The notes: generated by a model from the sequence alone, not told the origin. A stretch of 64,000 nt of DNA from Neelides folsomi (GCA_034687125.1 JAQGBZ010000021.1:1-64000), one strand, 5' to 3'. Counted from the first letter of the stretch, positions 39,101-52,263 are shown. A program made the numbers and translations.

Positions 39101-41808
39101 GTTCTTTACTTTCTTTATGTCATCGTTTCATTACATTGAGTCAAATTATTGCTAAAAGCTAAAAAATCAGAAAATGTGAAAATCAAAAATTTATCAAAAA
39201 ATCTACTTATTTTTATTTACTCTATTATTTATTGTTATGTACGAAGCAAACTCTGGACCACCCTGTATATATTATATATAAACCACAACCATGCAGCTCA
39301 ACTATTAAAAATTAAATACTGATTTATATTTAAATGAGAAAGTAAATAAAAGACCGACGTGGGAAAAAGAGGAGTTGAGTGTTTGGTGGGGTTGAGGCTT
39401 AAGGGCTTGAAGGGTTCTAAAATTGATGGTCGTCGGTTCCTTCCACTCAGCCCTTTGACAAATGGGAAGGGGAAAATTCCCACTCATCTCTCTTTCACCC
39501 GGGTCCGTTAATAGAGTTCGGGGGAACCGGTTCCCGGCTGGTCCACATCAAACGCCAGGAATTAGATCCATCAGATCAACGTCAACACAATGCCCAGCAA
39601 TGGTCGAACAACCTCACAATGGTCTTTTTCCTGATTCTCCTCTCTGATTACTTATGGGCTTTTATGCCTCTCATGCAGCTGGTAATCAACCAACCCAACT
39701 AACCTGCAAATCGTATAAAGCCATTAAAAAACAGAATATAACAAACTTCCAGACTTGTAATTCACATTGACATCAATTTACTCTTTCGGATTTCGGAGAG
39801 AAAATGTTGAGTAAAATGAGAGTAAAATTGTGTATTAACTTTTAAGCTTATTTTAAATGCTTTTAGTGTCGAAAAGTTTTAGTCATATTTTTAATGTAGA
39901 AAGAGCTAGAATACATAATTGAGTTTAGATTTACACTTTGAAAAGGAAAACTCATTTGAGAAAGTTTATGGTAATTTGTGTGAGCATCGTAAGGGTAATT
40001 AACTCCCTAATCCACACCGCTTCACTTCTCTAACTATTCCTTATGGGAGCCATCATTATGAAATTATGAAACTTTGATTTAAAACTTCCTTCAAAACTCA
40101 ACTCTCATCAGCTCCTTTGTCAAATACGAAACAACCCCCAACTTTCCATCTCGAAAGTAATAAAATATTAACTTTTTAATTTATGGAACCAAGTTGCTTT
40201 TATTTCCTTATTTAAAATCAATTTTACCCAAATTACAAGTTTCAAACGATGAATTTGTAAAATAAAAATAACAACATCTGCGTCATTCCCTGATGGAAAA
40301 ATGCCGCTTTGTGTCAGCACTTAATTACAATTAAGTTTTAAATATTAAAAATAAGTGGAAGCTTCACAAACTAAATCAGCTCCACCATACCTTTCAATTC
40401 CTTTTACAAAACATTACAAACTCGACCCATTTAATAATACTTGTAGGAACAAATTATTAAAATAATATTTTTAAAAATTAACACTTTGAACCCCAAATTA
40501 ACTTTTTAATGAAATTAACAATAAGTTTAAGTAATATTGTAAATTGTAATAATACTAGTTCGTTTTTGATACAGTTTTTTCCCTTTTTGTGCGTCGTGGC
40601 TGTTCAATAGGAAGTTTACGAATATTACATTTTCTTTATTTTAAAATCCTAAAAACTTAAATATTCTTGTAAATATTAAAAATGAGATGTGAAATAGGGA
40701 AATAACAGCACTGAATATGTCTGAGGGATATGTAGGAAGCGAATGAAAGTTCTTTTTTCACCTCTCGTAAGGGTAACACAATTAACATCTTATATCAAGA
40801 TATCTTGTAGAGATATTTATTATTTATATAATAGGTGGATATGGAACAGTGAGAAAGTCATTTTTAACTAATTTAAATTGTGTAAAAAAGCTCTTACAAA
40901 CTATTCCTAATTCCTAAAGTGGATTTCTTTACTTTGTCTTGATATGTTGTAACAATTAATAAAAGATTAATAAAATGAAAGAATTTATCAGAGTTTAATC
41001 CTCAATTTCATATGGCTTTTTCCATCTTATACCTGATATGCCATTCTAACCCTTGACAGTTTCAAACCATAATATTAATTAATACAAACATTAAAATATA
41101 TAGTCAATAGTTAAAATAACATTTTATAATACTTGTGTAAATATTGTACAAATGTATTTAACAAAAATTACCCATGTATGGCCATCCGCTCATAAAATGA
41201 TAGAGCCTCCTCAGTAAACGCTAAGTTCCTAACTCTAATTAACTTTAAATGGTATAATTTGGAATAAAATTAAAATATACATAATACGTATTCGTCGATC
41301 AGTTTATATTATATTATGTACAGTTAACAAATTAACAGTTATGTTTCACAATCCTAGATTTAAAATCCTCAACCACATTCTTTTTTTATAAAGTACATTT
41401 TATAAGTTATAAGCTTAAAGTACTAAAATGCCTATTCAAATGTAAATTAATTTTTGATATGATCCATTTTCCAATTTGTAAATTCCCAGACAAACTATTT
41501 AATTAATTGGATTATAAAACTGTACATTTAATTCAATCTAATTTTAGTGTGCTGAAATTTTTGTATCTTTCCTTTGCATTAATTACTTTTAAGTATGTAT
41601 TTACGTTTAAGTTGCCTTCTTGTGAGAGAATTCTCTTACAATGTATTTTGAAAAATTGTAATTTGAATCTCAGCTTGGAATTAATACACTTGCAGAATAA
41701 GGGTATCTCAATTTAATTAAATTGTAAAAATCATTGATAGTTTATGTGAAGAGAATTCCTCATATCCAATTCTCCAATTTAAATGTGGCTGTGACATTTA
41801 AGTTTTAA
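30116..41808. other. Gene-free region between the scribbler homologue and tango
   Basis: No gene is recognised over 11.7 kb. There is an open frame of 152 codons at 30124-30582 (plus; its first codon is TTG) without motifs. A possible exon lies at 39451-39681 (see findings). The GGACCACCCTGTATA motif at 39256-39270 resembles a transposon terminus. The stretch 39700-41800 is extremely AT-rich and probably includes the 3' UTR of tango at its right end. Confidence 0.45.
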
Positions 41809-44800
41809 TTATTCGAAGTTGGCATTGAACATGTTCAGATCTTCAAATGGGGCATTTGCTGAGTGATGGTCCAGCATTTGCAACATGTCTTGCAATTCTG
41901 GCCCTTGTGGATGACCTGGTGGGCCTGGTTGTGGAGCTGCTGGATTTCCTCCTCCTTCACCTCCTGCACCGCTATTTTGCCATTGCCACACTTCTGGTGC
42001 TATTAAAATAAATTGAATTATTAAATTCCTTATTAATTTTAAAGATAACGTATTTAAAAAAGTAATTATTTTTTAAGACCATAATTAAGACATGTTTATA
42101 AAACAATAATCTTAAATTAAGATATATTCAACATATTATTTCTTTTAATATTTTTACCAGTCGGCGGTGGTCTTGGATGTTGAGTGTATTGCGGTTGAGG
42201 ATGAGAGTTTTGTGTTGATGGAGTTCGAGCCGGTCCAGTATTTAACTGAGTGTATGTTGGCCCACTTGGCGACCTTGTCGGGCTCATCTGATTGTATTGC
42301 TGGTATCCTTCGGTCCCCGACTAACCACAAACAAACTCAATTAAAATCTTCTCCCACAATGAAAAGGGAGTGGGAAGGCCCTGCGGCTCTTCACGCTCAC
42401 CTCTCCTCTCAAAAAATCATTTTTATGTGACAGATGGAATTAATTTTATACAGATCATCCAAAAGGGCAACGAACGAACAAACGAACGTCGTCACTCAAT
42501 AAAGTTAAAATGTAAAAAAGAAAAAATATGATAATTTATATGTAAATTGTACTTGTCGTAGATGTTGTGACCCCGCTGTCCATGCAACGGCTCCAGGTGT
42601 GGGGCTCGTGCTGACTTTCGCATTCCTGCTCAAAACAGAGCCTGGTGACTCTGTGGGTGGAGCATTTGACCCAGGTTGGGCTGGAGAATAGCTGATGGGA
42701 CTTGAGGACTGATGACCTTCATAGCTATATCTCATGGAATAATCAAGACCAGGGGCGGCTCCGAAAGTTCCACCGACTCCATGTCCGCCTGCTGGATTAT
42801 TGTTCTCACCACCAACTTCATGTGATGCTTGTAAAGCTCTAAACAATTTATTGAATTTAATGCAAACTGTAATTGTTACATAGACAAGGCGATACCAATC
42901 TGTCCTTAAAATTTCTATTATTTTTTTAATATAAAAATTTTAAAATTATTAACTTGGAATTATGGACCAATACCAATATAGTGAATTTTATATAAGTTAA
43001 TAATATTTAACAAACTTGGCAGAATTGAGAGACTGGTTGGTGCAGACGATGTATTCGACCTCATCAGAAAAGGGGTTGAGGAAGGCGAAGGCAGAAGTTC
43101 GGAGCCAAACCCATTCGCGGTTCTTTCCTCTAAACCTGTACTGGAAGACCATCATCTGCCCTTTCAGCTTCAACACTATTAAAAAAAGAGAACCCTTTCA
43201 ATCCACTTCCGAATACTCAAAGGATCACACGCGAGTGGACAGTTCCAAATAAAAAATAATGACACCAAAGTGGAAAGTAAATGAGATGGAAAATAAATGT
43301 ACAATTCCCTCAATCCTAATCTCACTTCCCAATCACAATTAACTCATTTTCCTCTCAATCCCATCAAATAAACATCAAACACACCTGGGCCATCTTCAAA
43401 CTATAAAATTTAACCCTTTGTTGAATCTTACTAAAATATACGTTTAATAAATAATTCGAAAGAATGCCTTCTAACTATAAAACTATAAATATTTACTTAT
43501 ACAATTGAATATAAAATAATTTTAAATGAAATTCAACGGCATTTGACACACTGCGTGCTCACTTAAAAAAGAGGTTTGAAGGCTAATAATGAAAAATATA
43601 TTCGAAACTCGGATTTTAGCAATTATCCACCCTTGTTCTCACGCGATGCTCAAATGAAAACTCCCTCCATTTCCTCAGTCCGATAGGAATCAAAAACTCT
43701 AAAAACTCACCTTGTTCAAAACTCTCCTTCATGTGAGTTTGATCCTCCGGGAAGAAAAAGTCAAAGCAGGACTTGGCCAACAGCTCCTGTGGCGTGTAGC
43801 CCAACAGCCCCATCACCCGTTGATCCACAAATGTAAACTTCCCGTCTACCGAATGTCTGGAAATGAATTCAGCCGCTGAGGAGGAACCCGTGAGGTCAGA
43901 TGTATTTGGAGCTGAAGTCACTTGCAATCTCCCAATGGCCACCAAACAACAATGTGCATGGCCATCTCCATCTTCACCTCGTTCCATTCCAGATGGTGGC
44001 CAATTTTTAATATAACCAGTGCAATGAACAACAGCGTAGTTCAAACCATCTCGAGACGGTCCCAAAGTGTTCCTTGTCCTTACTCGACTTAAATGTCCAC
44101 TTCCCATACTTTCATGATGAACATTCCCGACCTTCATCCTGCAGATGAATCCTCGTCTCGATCCCATGCACAGCCGCATTGATGCTAAACAGTAAAATAA
44201 AAGTCGTTAATATAGGATAAATTATACTAAGTCAATTAAGATAAAAAGTTTAATTTCAATTTACATTGATGACCTTCCTTCTTGACAGTTCCAGTTTTCA
44301 GATCCAGGATTCTTCCCGTATTTTGTGGTTCTTGGGTTGACAACTGTTCCCTGACCTTTTCCACATCCTCCGGATGGAGATGATCGAAAATACACGAACC
44401 GAACCAATCCGTTTGTGCCTGATTCAACACAGGTGTGACGGAGTCAGAGGCATAGATGATCCGCCCCGAATCACAAGAAACGACAAAAAGGAATCCATCG
44501 GCTGCCTCGAGGATCAAGTGCTTGAGCTCTTGATCGGTGAGGAAGGAGGGTTTATAGGTTCCGTCTGTACTCGTGTTCCCTGTACCTTCCCCATCATCAA
44601 AATTAAATCCAACGACAAATGGTTGTCCTCCAAAAACAGTTTACATATTTCCTACTCGTTTCATTATAGAAAATTGTATAGAGTTTTAGACATGCAAGAA
44701 GGACGAAGACGACGACACTGCCGACCAGAGGGGTGAAAGAAATTGAAATTGAGCTTACCTCGCAAGTTCTTCATGTGAGCGACTGCCATTCGGAGGATCG

Positions 44801-46487
44801 TGAGCTTGTCGGGCTTCCTTGCAAGGGCGGAACAAGTTGGGACCATGTCGGAAAGTTCCGTGATGTAGGCCGTCATCTTGTTCCGCCGTCGTCGCTCGAT
44901 CTCGCAATGATTCTCCCTGCATTTGGGTGGAAAACGAAGCGACAAAACAGAGAGTAAAGGGAGGGGGAGTTGGCTCAGGAGCCAAACAACTTACCTGGCG
45001 AAACGCTCCTTGTCTTGAATGTTCTCCTCGTCCATTCTGGGATATTTGCCGCCGCCAAACTCGTCCTCATCCGACCTACAAGTATCATGATTTTTTTTGA
45101 CATTCTGCAGAATTAATTATTGTTAAAAATACACGAGAGGAGATTATAATCTGTTTCACGGACTTACAAGTCTCAATCTGAGTTTTGAACACTTATAGAC
45201 TTATAAGTTCGCGAAACAGATCAAAAATCATCTATTACTATATATTCTTCAACTCAACTTATCCAAAAACATAATAAATTAAAATTATAGTGAATGACAA
45301 AATTAGTGAAATTATTGAATTAACACACAAAAGTATTGTTTATGCTTTTGAAAGTATGCTTAGAATATTGGCAAAGATTTTGATTTTGTTTTAGTATGCA
45401 ATATTTGATCATAATACCTAATTATGTATGAGTATGATGGGATAATGTGTTCAAGTGTACAGTAACTAATCGTAAGCAAATTGTTTTTTTTCTTGAGAGA
45501 AATGGAAAAGGAGTTAACATCTTGTCAAAATTCATAATCAAGAGGAAAAAATGTTCCACCTTGTAAATTGGCTGTAAAACAAAAGCAAAGCCGTTTTCCC
45601 TCACATGTGGAAACGAAGATATGAATCATAAGTAAGAGACGGCAAGCATTAATTTATTAACTTCAAACAAAATAACCCAGAAGGAATATTAATTCACTTA
45701 CTGAGCTCTAGATCAATGTTCAATGTTCATACTTAACTATTATCACTAAATGAATCGTATAATAAACCAGAGTTTTCGAATTCTCCCATTTTTGTATTAA
45801 AATTATTAATAATTGGCCATGTAATCGCATGCATATTTAATCGAAGAAACATGAAGAATCATAAACTAGTACAACTTTAACAGTAGGCATTTAATGTAAG
45901 ATCCAAATATTCACAATTTCTCTCTTTTTATGTTTCATACTCTACAAGTTATTGAGTTCAGGATGCTTTGCATTCACTCATTGTCTTACTCGTTGTAAAT
46001 GAGCTATTAAGCCCAGGAAAAATATGAAGATAAAAAAACTTGAATTTATAATTAAACGACAAGGAGGCGGATCAAACGATTGTATGTAAACTGTTCGAAA
46101 GCTGGCCGTTAAATAATATGGGATAATCATGCTTCGATGCTTGTAACTCTTAAGTCAACATTTACGCCTTTTCAACTTGAAGAAAATTCTGGATCATATG
46201 AAGTACTTAACTTGAAAGATAAACAAGAACCTCGTTAAGGAGAGATAAACAATTAATGAGATGACTTTACCTCTCAGTTATTTATTATGAATAAAATTTA
46301 CATTTAAGAGCTCCACACCTTATTTAAGAAATCTACTCGAGTGATTTTAAATACTCTACTATACTCTTTTAATATTCCATATTTTAAACTAAAAATGATA
46401 AATTTAATAAAAATCATAAACTTACGCCAAACTCCTCGATCTCTTGTAAACTGCTTTTGAAGTTTCCAAGCCTGACAATCCGAGCAT
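41809..46487 (-). CDS. tgo: Tango / ARNT, bHLH-PAS transcription factor
   Basis: A common nuclear partner that dimerises with class I bHLH-PAS proteins such as AhR, HIF and Single-minded/Trachealess types to bind E-box-like sites. Nine coding exons join with matching phases: 46487-46426, 45075-44995, 44916-44759, 44579-44265, 44184-43711, 43175-43016, 42838-42553, 42320-42158 and 41999-41809, giving 629 residues. The basic helix-loop-helix is in exons 3-4 ([34 protein letters not shown]) at about residues 48-100. PAS-A is about 110-275 ([31 protein letters not shown]) and PAS-B about 285-405 ([37 protein letters not shown]). The C-terminus is Pro/Gly/Gln-rich with a WQWQN motif and an MLQMLDH tail typical of arthropod Tango. 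The start codon lies in the second exon because the leader exon does not join in frame. Confidence 0.97.
45149..45221 (-). ncRNA. Candidate intronic hairpin RNA within tango
   Basis: Bases 45149-45173 are complementary to 45197-45221 with a 23-nt loop, 73 nt in total, which is the size of a microRNA precursor. Of 25 pairs, 22 are Watson-Crick. On the minus strand, the sense strand of tango, the other three are two wobbles and one C-A mismatch. On the plus strand they are one wobble and two mismatches. It lies in the intron before the exon at 45075, about 70 nt from the acceptor. A decayed palindromic mobile element or a splicing-related structure are alternatives. Confidence 0.3.
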
Positions 46488-46751
46488 CTTCAGAAACCTA
46501 TACAAATTATTTTTTATTAATATTCAATCACATTAATTCTCAATATTCAAGGTATTTAATAAAACACATAGACACAATATTGAAAGATATTCTATTATTG
46601 ATTGGTAAAATGTTAAAAATATTTAATTTTTAAAATAATAACAAAGGCATTGAAGTAAAAATCAACTGAAACTAATTTTAACGTGTAGTAAAATTACAAT
46701 GTGATGTAAAACTGATCGCCTTGAAGGAATAAAATGGTCAATTAAAATGAT

Positions 46752-46787
46752 TTCCTTACGTGCAGAACAAGCAGCCGCAGCAGCCAT
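46752..46787 (-). other. tgo: Tango leader exon with short upstream ORF
   Basis: An ATG at 46787 opens Met-Ala-Ala-Ala-Ala-Ala-Cys-Ser-Ala and then meets the donor C/GTAAGG (exon end 46760). Joined to the acceptor TTGTATAG/GTTTCTG (exon start 46497), this frame reads Arg-Phe-stop. The stop falls two bases before the main start codon at 46487. No alternative nearby acceptor puts this ATG in the main frame. It is therefore best read as leader with an 11-codon upstream ORF. Confidence 0.5.
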
Positions 46788-48124
46788 TAAAAGATCCTCA
46801 ATTTAAGTTTAAACCCTTAGGATTAGAAAGGCCAAAATGTTCAATTTCACTTTTTCCACCTTCACTTCTCCAGGCTGGACCTTGAAAGGAACAAAGAACT
46901 CCTTTTAAAAACAGAATTCCAAATGAGCTCCCAATAATCCGTTCTACCGACTAGGGAAATCTGTCTTATTGGAAAGGGTAATTCTCCACTCGTCTCTTTA
47001 AATGAGGTTGCTATCAATAATGAGGGGCAAAATATGTGAGTTCATGGAGTGGGAAAAGGGAGGTGGGTGGAAGGGGTCAAAGGGAAGAGGGGTACTTTGT
47101 CAGGGCGGGTGTTGAAGGCGCTGCCATTTTCTTCCTCCTCCTCCTCCTCCGACTGGAGACGGAATGCAAAATGGGGGAAGGCGGACCGACGCGGCCGACG
47201 CCGAAAATCCAACAGGCAACGAGATATATACAAGGGTTGGCCCCCCCAAAGAACCAAACCCTTCTTCTATTCCAACTTCTATCTACAACACCAAAAGCTC
47301 CTGGTGCAAATGCAAGGTTAGGATGGGGGGATCAATGGATCGAGATGGCAACCCCCCGCCTTGGAAGCGAGAAACAAAAGGGGGAGAAGACCAAGGGGAA
47401 ATCAAAATTATACATCTACATCACTTATAAAAATTCTCCCTGTTGTTCTACCTAGCAATCCACATCGATTATATATAAAAACCTTTACGCACTCAATGTT
47501 CTCCTATTCTCTATTTAGATGGAAGAATTGGAGAACAAGAGGAGAACCAAAACTCTCATAAAGGAGAAATAATATGGGAGTAACGTTCAATGAACAAAGA
47601 ATTTTAATGGCAGGATTTAGTCTTCTAATAAACTAATAAACTGTTTTTCTACAAATAGAATATGGGACATTTTCTTTCCTTTTCTTCATATCTATAAAGC
47701 TTATTTAAAAGAATTTCATAATTTAATAAAATAAAAATTTCTCATGTGGTTTTGAGTATATTTAAACTTCAATGTGAATAAAAATATTATAAGAATTGGT
47801 TTTTGAATATTCTATCTCCGTCTTCGGCATTTGGAATTGAAAATTTCTTTATCCATTTATGATGGATGATCTATTCAATTCTTTCCTGCATAAAAGATTC
47901 ATCATATCTTATATATGAAATGATCAGGGGATAAAAAGCTGAGGAGTCCAAGGGTGGTTCGTGAGGGAATTTGAGAGAGTCCTCAAGAGAAGAAGGGGAG
48001 GAAGACCTTGCGAGGGACGGCAGAAGAGCGAAGCACTGAGCTGAGATTTGTTGATGCTTCTCTTCCCTCTCTCTCACCCCCTCAGGAGATTCTCAACTCT
48101 TCTGCTCCGAAGAGTTCTCGATTA
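46788..48124. promoter_or_regulatory. Divergent intergenic region between tango and the epimerase gene
   Basis: This holds the promoters of two divergently transcribed genes. The GC-richer part at 47040-47350 is open in several frames on both strands with Gly/Arg-rich or Pro-rich products lacking any motif. It is more likely promoter or leader DNA of tango than coding. Segment 47930-48124, with CGAGG/CCTCG-rich sequence, is probably the promoter and 5' UTR of the epimerase gene. Confidence 0.5.
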
Positions 48125-49930
48125 ATGGCTGCACAAACTTCGGTCGTCGTCCTCGACCGAGGAAACAACACGACCTGCACGATCAACCAACATGGTAAAT
48201 TTAAATCCAAAATCCCAATGCCTCTTCTTTCTTCGTCCAAATAATTGATCCAGATTTTAAATTGAGAGTAATCTATCAAAATACAATATTACATAACAGC
48301 GTTTGTTTCTAAAATTTCAACAATAAATGGTTCAAATTTATTAGCATTAGAGTAATTGTGTATTAAATTTGGTGAATTATGTTTGAATGTAAATGTTTTA
48401 TATGATCTGATATTAAAGAATTAAAATTGAAATTTAATAATCTAAAAAATATATCTACTTCGGTCGAATATGAAAATATTATAATATGAATATTACATTT
48501 TAGGTGCGACAGTGGTGTCTTGGCGAGTGAACAATCAAGAGCAGCTGTTTGTGTCGAAGCAGGCTCAGTTCGATGGGAAGAAAGCCATCAGAGGAGGAAT
48601 TCCCTTCGTCTTTCGTAAGATCCTTTGATAAGATCTTCGTTTTTTATGAATAGCGTATTCTATATAAATTCCAATAAAATTGATTTTCCAAATCCGCATT
48701 AAGGGCCATTTGATAGAATTATTTATTTCCGCAAAAAACAACATTTTGATTATAGATGTATTTATATCTCTAATCAAATTGATTTACATTCTAAAAATTG
48801 GTCCCACATGTGGATTGAAACATTTATATTTTCACGTCTAGTAATCATTATTTAGAATACAAATATAAAAAATATTTTAATTGAATCGAACCTTTGTTTC
48901 ATTTCAGCTCAATTTGGCCAATGGAATTATGGACCACAACATGGATTCGCTAGAATCATTCGTTGGAGTCTTGAGAAAAGTCCAGAGCGCCTTCCTTCAG
49001 GAGATGTCGAAGCAGTTTTCTCACTTATGGACTCTGAGTTCACTCGATCCATGTGGAATTTCCCTTTCAGACTCACTTACAGGTCTGTAAAAATCAAATT
49101 GTATCAAACTACCTTTTAAAAATTACAAACAGTCTCTGTGTTACTTTCGAATCTTTTTAGTGATTCTGGGAGTGTCAAAAGAGACTTATAGTAAAACGGA
49201 AAATTAATATTTAAAAATTCTCTTTGATAATAAAGAGATTATTCAAAAGATTATCCAATAATGTTCTTGACATAAAGATTTTGTCAGATTCAAGGAGAAT
49301 GGTTAACTATTTATTTAAATTAAATTATAAAATATTTACAGATTGATACTCCGAGAGAAGGAACTTCACTTCAACATCTGCGTGTATAATCCGTCGAAGG
49401 ATCTCACATTTAGTTTCAACCTTCTTCTTCACACGTACTTCAAAGTGCCGGATGTTCGTCGTTGTCAAATTACTGGACTTCACGGATGCACATTTATTGA
49501 CAAAGTAAAGATTAATTTCAATTTTAATTATTATAAAAGTTTATAATTAATTTAATGAAATTAAATAATATTTGTATAAAACCTTATTTAAATAAATCAC
49601 TGGTTTTTTAAGACTCGTGAGTCAACTGTCTACCAAGAGGTTCGAGATGTAGTTCAAGTGAACGAATGGACGGATCGCGTTTACCAAAACACGCCTCAAG
49701 AGCACATCATCACCAATGTTGTAAGCGGGAGAAAGATGCGGGTCCAAAAATACAATTTCCCCGACTCCGTCGTTTGGAATCCGTGGGCGGAAGGAGCCAA
49801 GGAATTGGCCGATTTTGGAGACGACGAGTTTCCCAATATGCTCTGTCTTGAAGCGGGCCACGTGTCTTCTCCTGTCATTCTGCTGCCAGGGACGGCTTTC
49901 GAAGCATCACAAATCCTCCAGGTTATGTGA
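48125..49930 (+). CDS. Glucose-6-phosphate 1-epimerase-like (aldose 1-epimerase superfamily)
   Basis: A cytosolic mutarotase-fold enzyme expected to interconvert the alpha and beta anomers of hexose 6-phosphates. Five exons (48125-48194, 48504-48614, 48908-49082, 49342-49504, 49613-49930) join with matching phases to give 278 residues, normal for the family. Family motifs in order are GATVVSWRVNNQEQLFVS (N-terminal beta region), AIRGGIPFVFPQFG with the substrate-binding Arg, YGPQHGFAR with a catalytic-type His, LLLHTYFKV with the second His, VWNPWAEGAKEL, and LCLEAGHV with the catalytic Glu near the C-terminus. All expected catalytic positions are present. The first ATG in the frame is at 48125; upstream in-frame codons lack ATG. 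No signal peptide. It is divergent from tango. Confidence 0.92.
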
Positions 49931-52263
49931 AGAAAATGAAAACGAACTCCTACGTCACAGTAAAAACATAACTTTTTCCATCCTTCATAATTCTTTCAAC
50001 TTTGGCCTTCAATAATACTCCATTTAATATTAAATTTAATGAACAAACTTAAGTAATATAATAGCATTTATAATACGAACAATATTATGTAATGGTTAGT
50101 ATTCAAATTCGACCAGAATGAAATTAAACGTCTCAATAAATGTGTCGTGGCAATAATTAAAATTGTTAAAGGTTTAAGCTTTTGTGTTAAATGTTACTCA
50201 ATTTACAAACACGGACTCTCTACCCGGTAAATTATTGATATTAAGGACCAAATATTTTATATAAAAGTTCCAATTTTTAGTTTTCTAATTTTGAATAATC
50301 TTTTATTATTATCTGTTACAAGAAATAATTGTAAAGAATGGTTAGTTAAATAGTTTATAGAAATTCTATTGTAATTGTATTGTAATTGTCAATTGTTGAA
50401 ACCAAAGGTTAGACCGTTAGACTGTAGTTTAAGAATCGAATATCTCTTTTAACAATCTATTGTTAAAAAAGCAAGTATTATTACAATTAAATATAAATTA
50501 TTTATTATGGTTAGCATTGCGTAAAATGCCAAATATACGAATAATCGATCCCAGTAATAATGATTACAAATAGAAAGTTAAGGGAAGCCTACCATTTGCA
50601 TAGACTCAAATAGACTTTTTACAAAAGACTTTTCTAAAACAAAAGTATTCAAAGAATAACTAGATAATGAAAACGTAAACGTTATAAACGAGAAATTAAA
50701 ATGATGATTTTTTATGTCACATTTAAAGCTCAAATTGAAATTCCTTTTCATAGACTTCTTCAAAAAATTCCTGTAGTCTTCCTTTTCATAGTGTTTTTAA
50801 TAAGAAACTAAAAATTTATGTAAAATTAATTCCATTGTTATTTTGTCTATTATAATAATATTGCATGTTGGAATTACTTATTAATATTCGATAAAATATT
50901 ATATTAACTATGTAACTATTAATTAGTTAAATACAAAATATATATTTCAAGTTGAACATATACCTAGATGCAACTGTTTTTCCTATACATTACAATCATG
51001 TACTTATTGTTAGCTAATACCATACATTACATAAATAAATATTAATGTTAACTTATAATTTATCATATAAAAATTGCATAGCTTGAATACGAACGAAGAA
51101 GAGAAAATAAAGATCGCTTGCAAAAGAAATCGTCAAAAGAAGTCCCTTATTACATTAAATTGTAAATTTTATCTATCATATTTTATCATATTCTATCACA
51201 TTTTTAGTGTAATTTTACTTAGATCTCTAAACCGTTTAGTCAAAACGAGATTATTCTTGAGAACAAAACCGAAACTATCAGCGGTCACTGGAGTTTAAAT
51301 GGCCTTGTTATTTCCGTTCTCGATTTCCACATCCGTAAATCCTAAATAAAAGTTGATACATAATTTAGCCTTAGCCAATTGTTATAAAATATAAACGATG
51401 AAACTATCATATTTTGATGAATGAAAAATGTGGAAAAGCGACGTTTCAGTTCACCATTCTCTCATACAGCTATATAGGAAAAACTGAATAAGAAATTCGC
51501 ATTCTCGGCTTTCTCAGTCATTTATGAATATCAACCACAAAAAAATTACACGGTGTTATTATGAAATGTGAATTTTTATAATGAACCAGTTATCAATTAA
51601 TAACTTGGTTAAATGAGCAATTAAAACTAAATGTACCATTTAGTGTAGACTGGAATTGGACTTTGAGCGACGTTTTTGTGAAATTCTCATTTTGGCCATC
51701 TCTCGCGGTCTTGTAATGTAAACTGCACCCTGCGCATTGTCATTCCGAGCCGTGTTCTAGTCAGAGCCAACTTCTCCCAATGTGTTTGGTATAGGGAGGA
51801 AGCTGAAGGAGTTTTCCTCCCCCTCCTCATCGACTCCTCTCCATCTCACTCATAACAATTGGATTTGGAATCAGTTCCCATTTAACCACCTTCACACTTC
51901 CTTAAATAAATGAAGGGACTTCGGGGTCATCATCATTTACCCGTCTTACATCCAAATGGACCCTGACTCCCTCACCCGCCATTTCCCAGTTGAGCCCATT
52001 GGGGTTCACTCCCAGTGAAGTGAGTTAAGAACCCAGGGCCCTTCTGGCTCTTACGACACATCCTAATTATCCTCATTGACAGAGAGACAAACATTGAGAG
52101 TGATTCATTACATTGAGAATTTGAGATTACAATTGGGAGTTTGGTAGTGTGAATAGCATCGCTTTAGTTTTCAATTTACGGGCGGTGAAGAAGTTAATTA
52201 ATTGCGAACGATCATGTCTTTATGAAAAGTCATCGGGAGGGCAATTAAAAATACAAGAGAAAA
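49931..52263. other. Intergenic region with probable WAVE promoter and leader
   Basis: The poly(A) signal of the epimerase gene lies at 50135-50140. Segment 50200-51640 is very AT-rich with nothing recognisable. A GC-richer block at 51650-52150 is the likely promoter or 5' UTR of WAVE. It includes TAGTCAGAG, which resembles an arthropod initiator. Two short upstream ORFs (from ATGs at 52214 and 52222) precede the WAVE start. Confidence 0.4.
50135..50140 (+). terminator. Poly(A) signal of the epimerase gene
   Basis: AATAAA followed by a GT-rich stretch (TGTGTCGTGG), 205 bases past the stop codon. Confidence 0.65.

Noticed and set aside
47036-47455. 139-codon plus-strand frame near the tango/epimerase divergent region
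   Set aside because: Several overlapping frames on both strands are open, there is no motif, and it does not connect by splicing to the epimerase start. Better explained as promoter or leader DNA.
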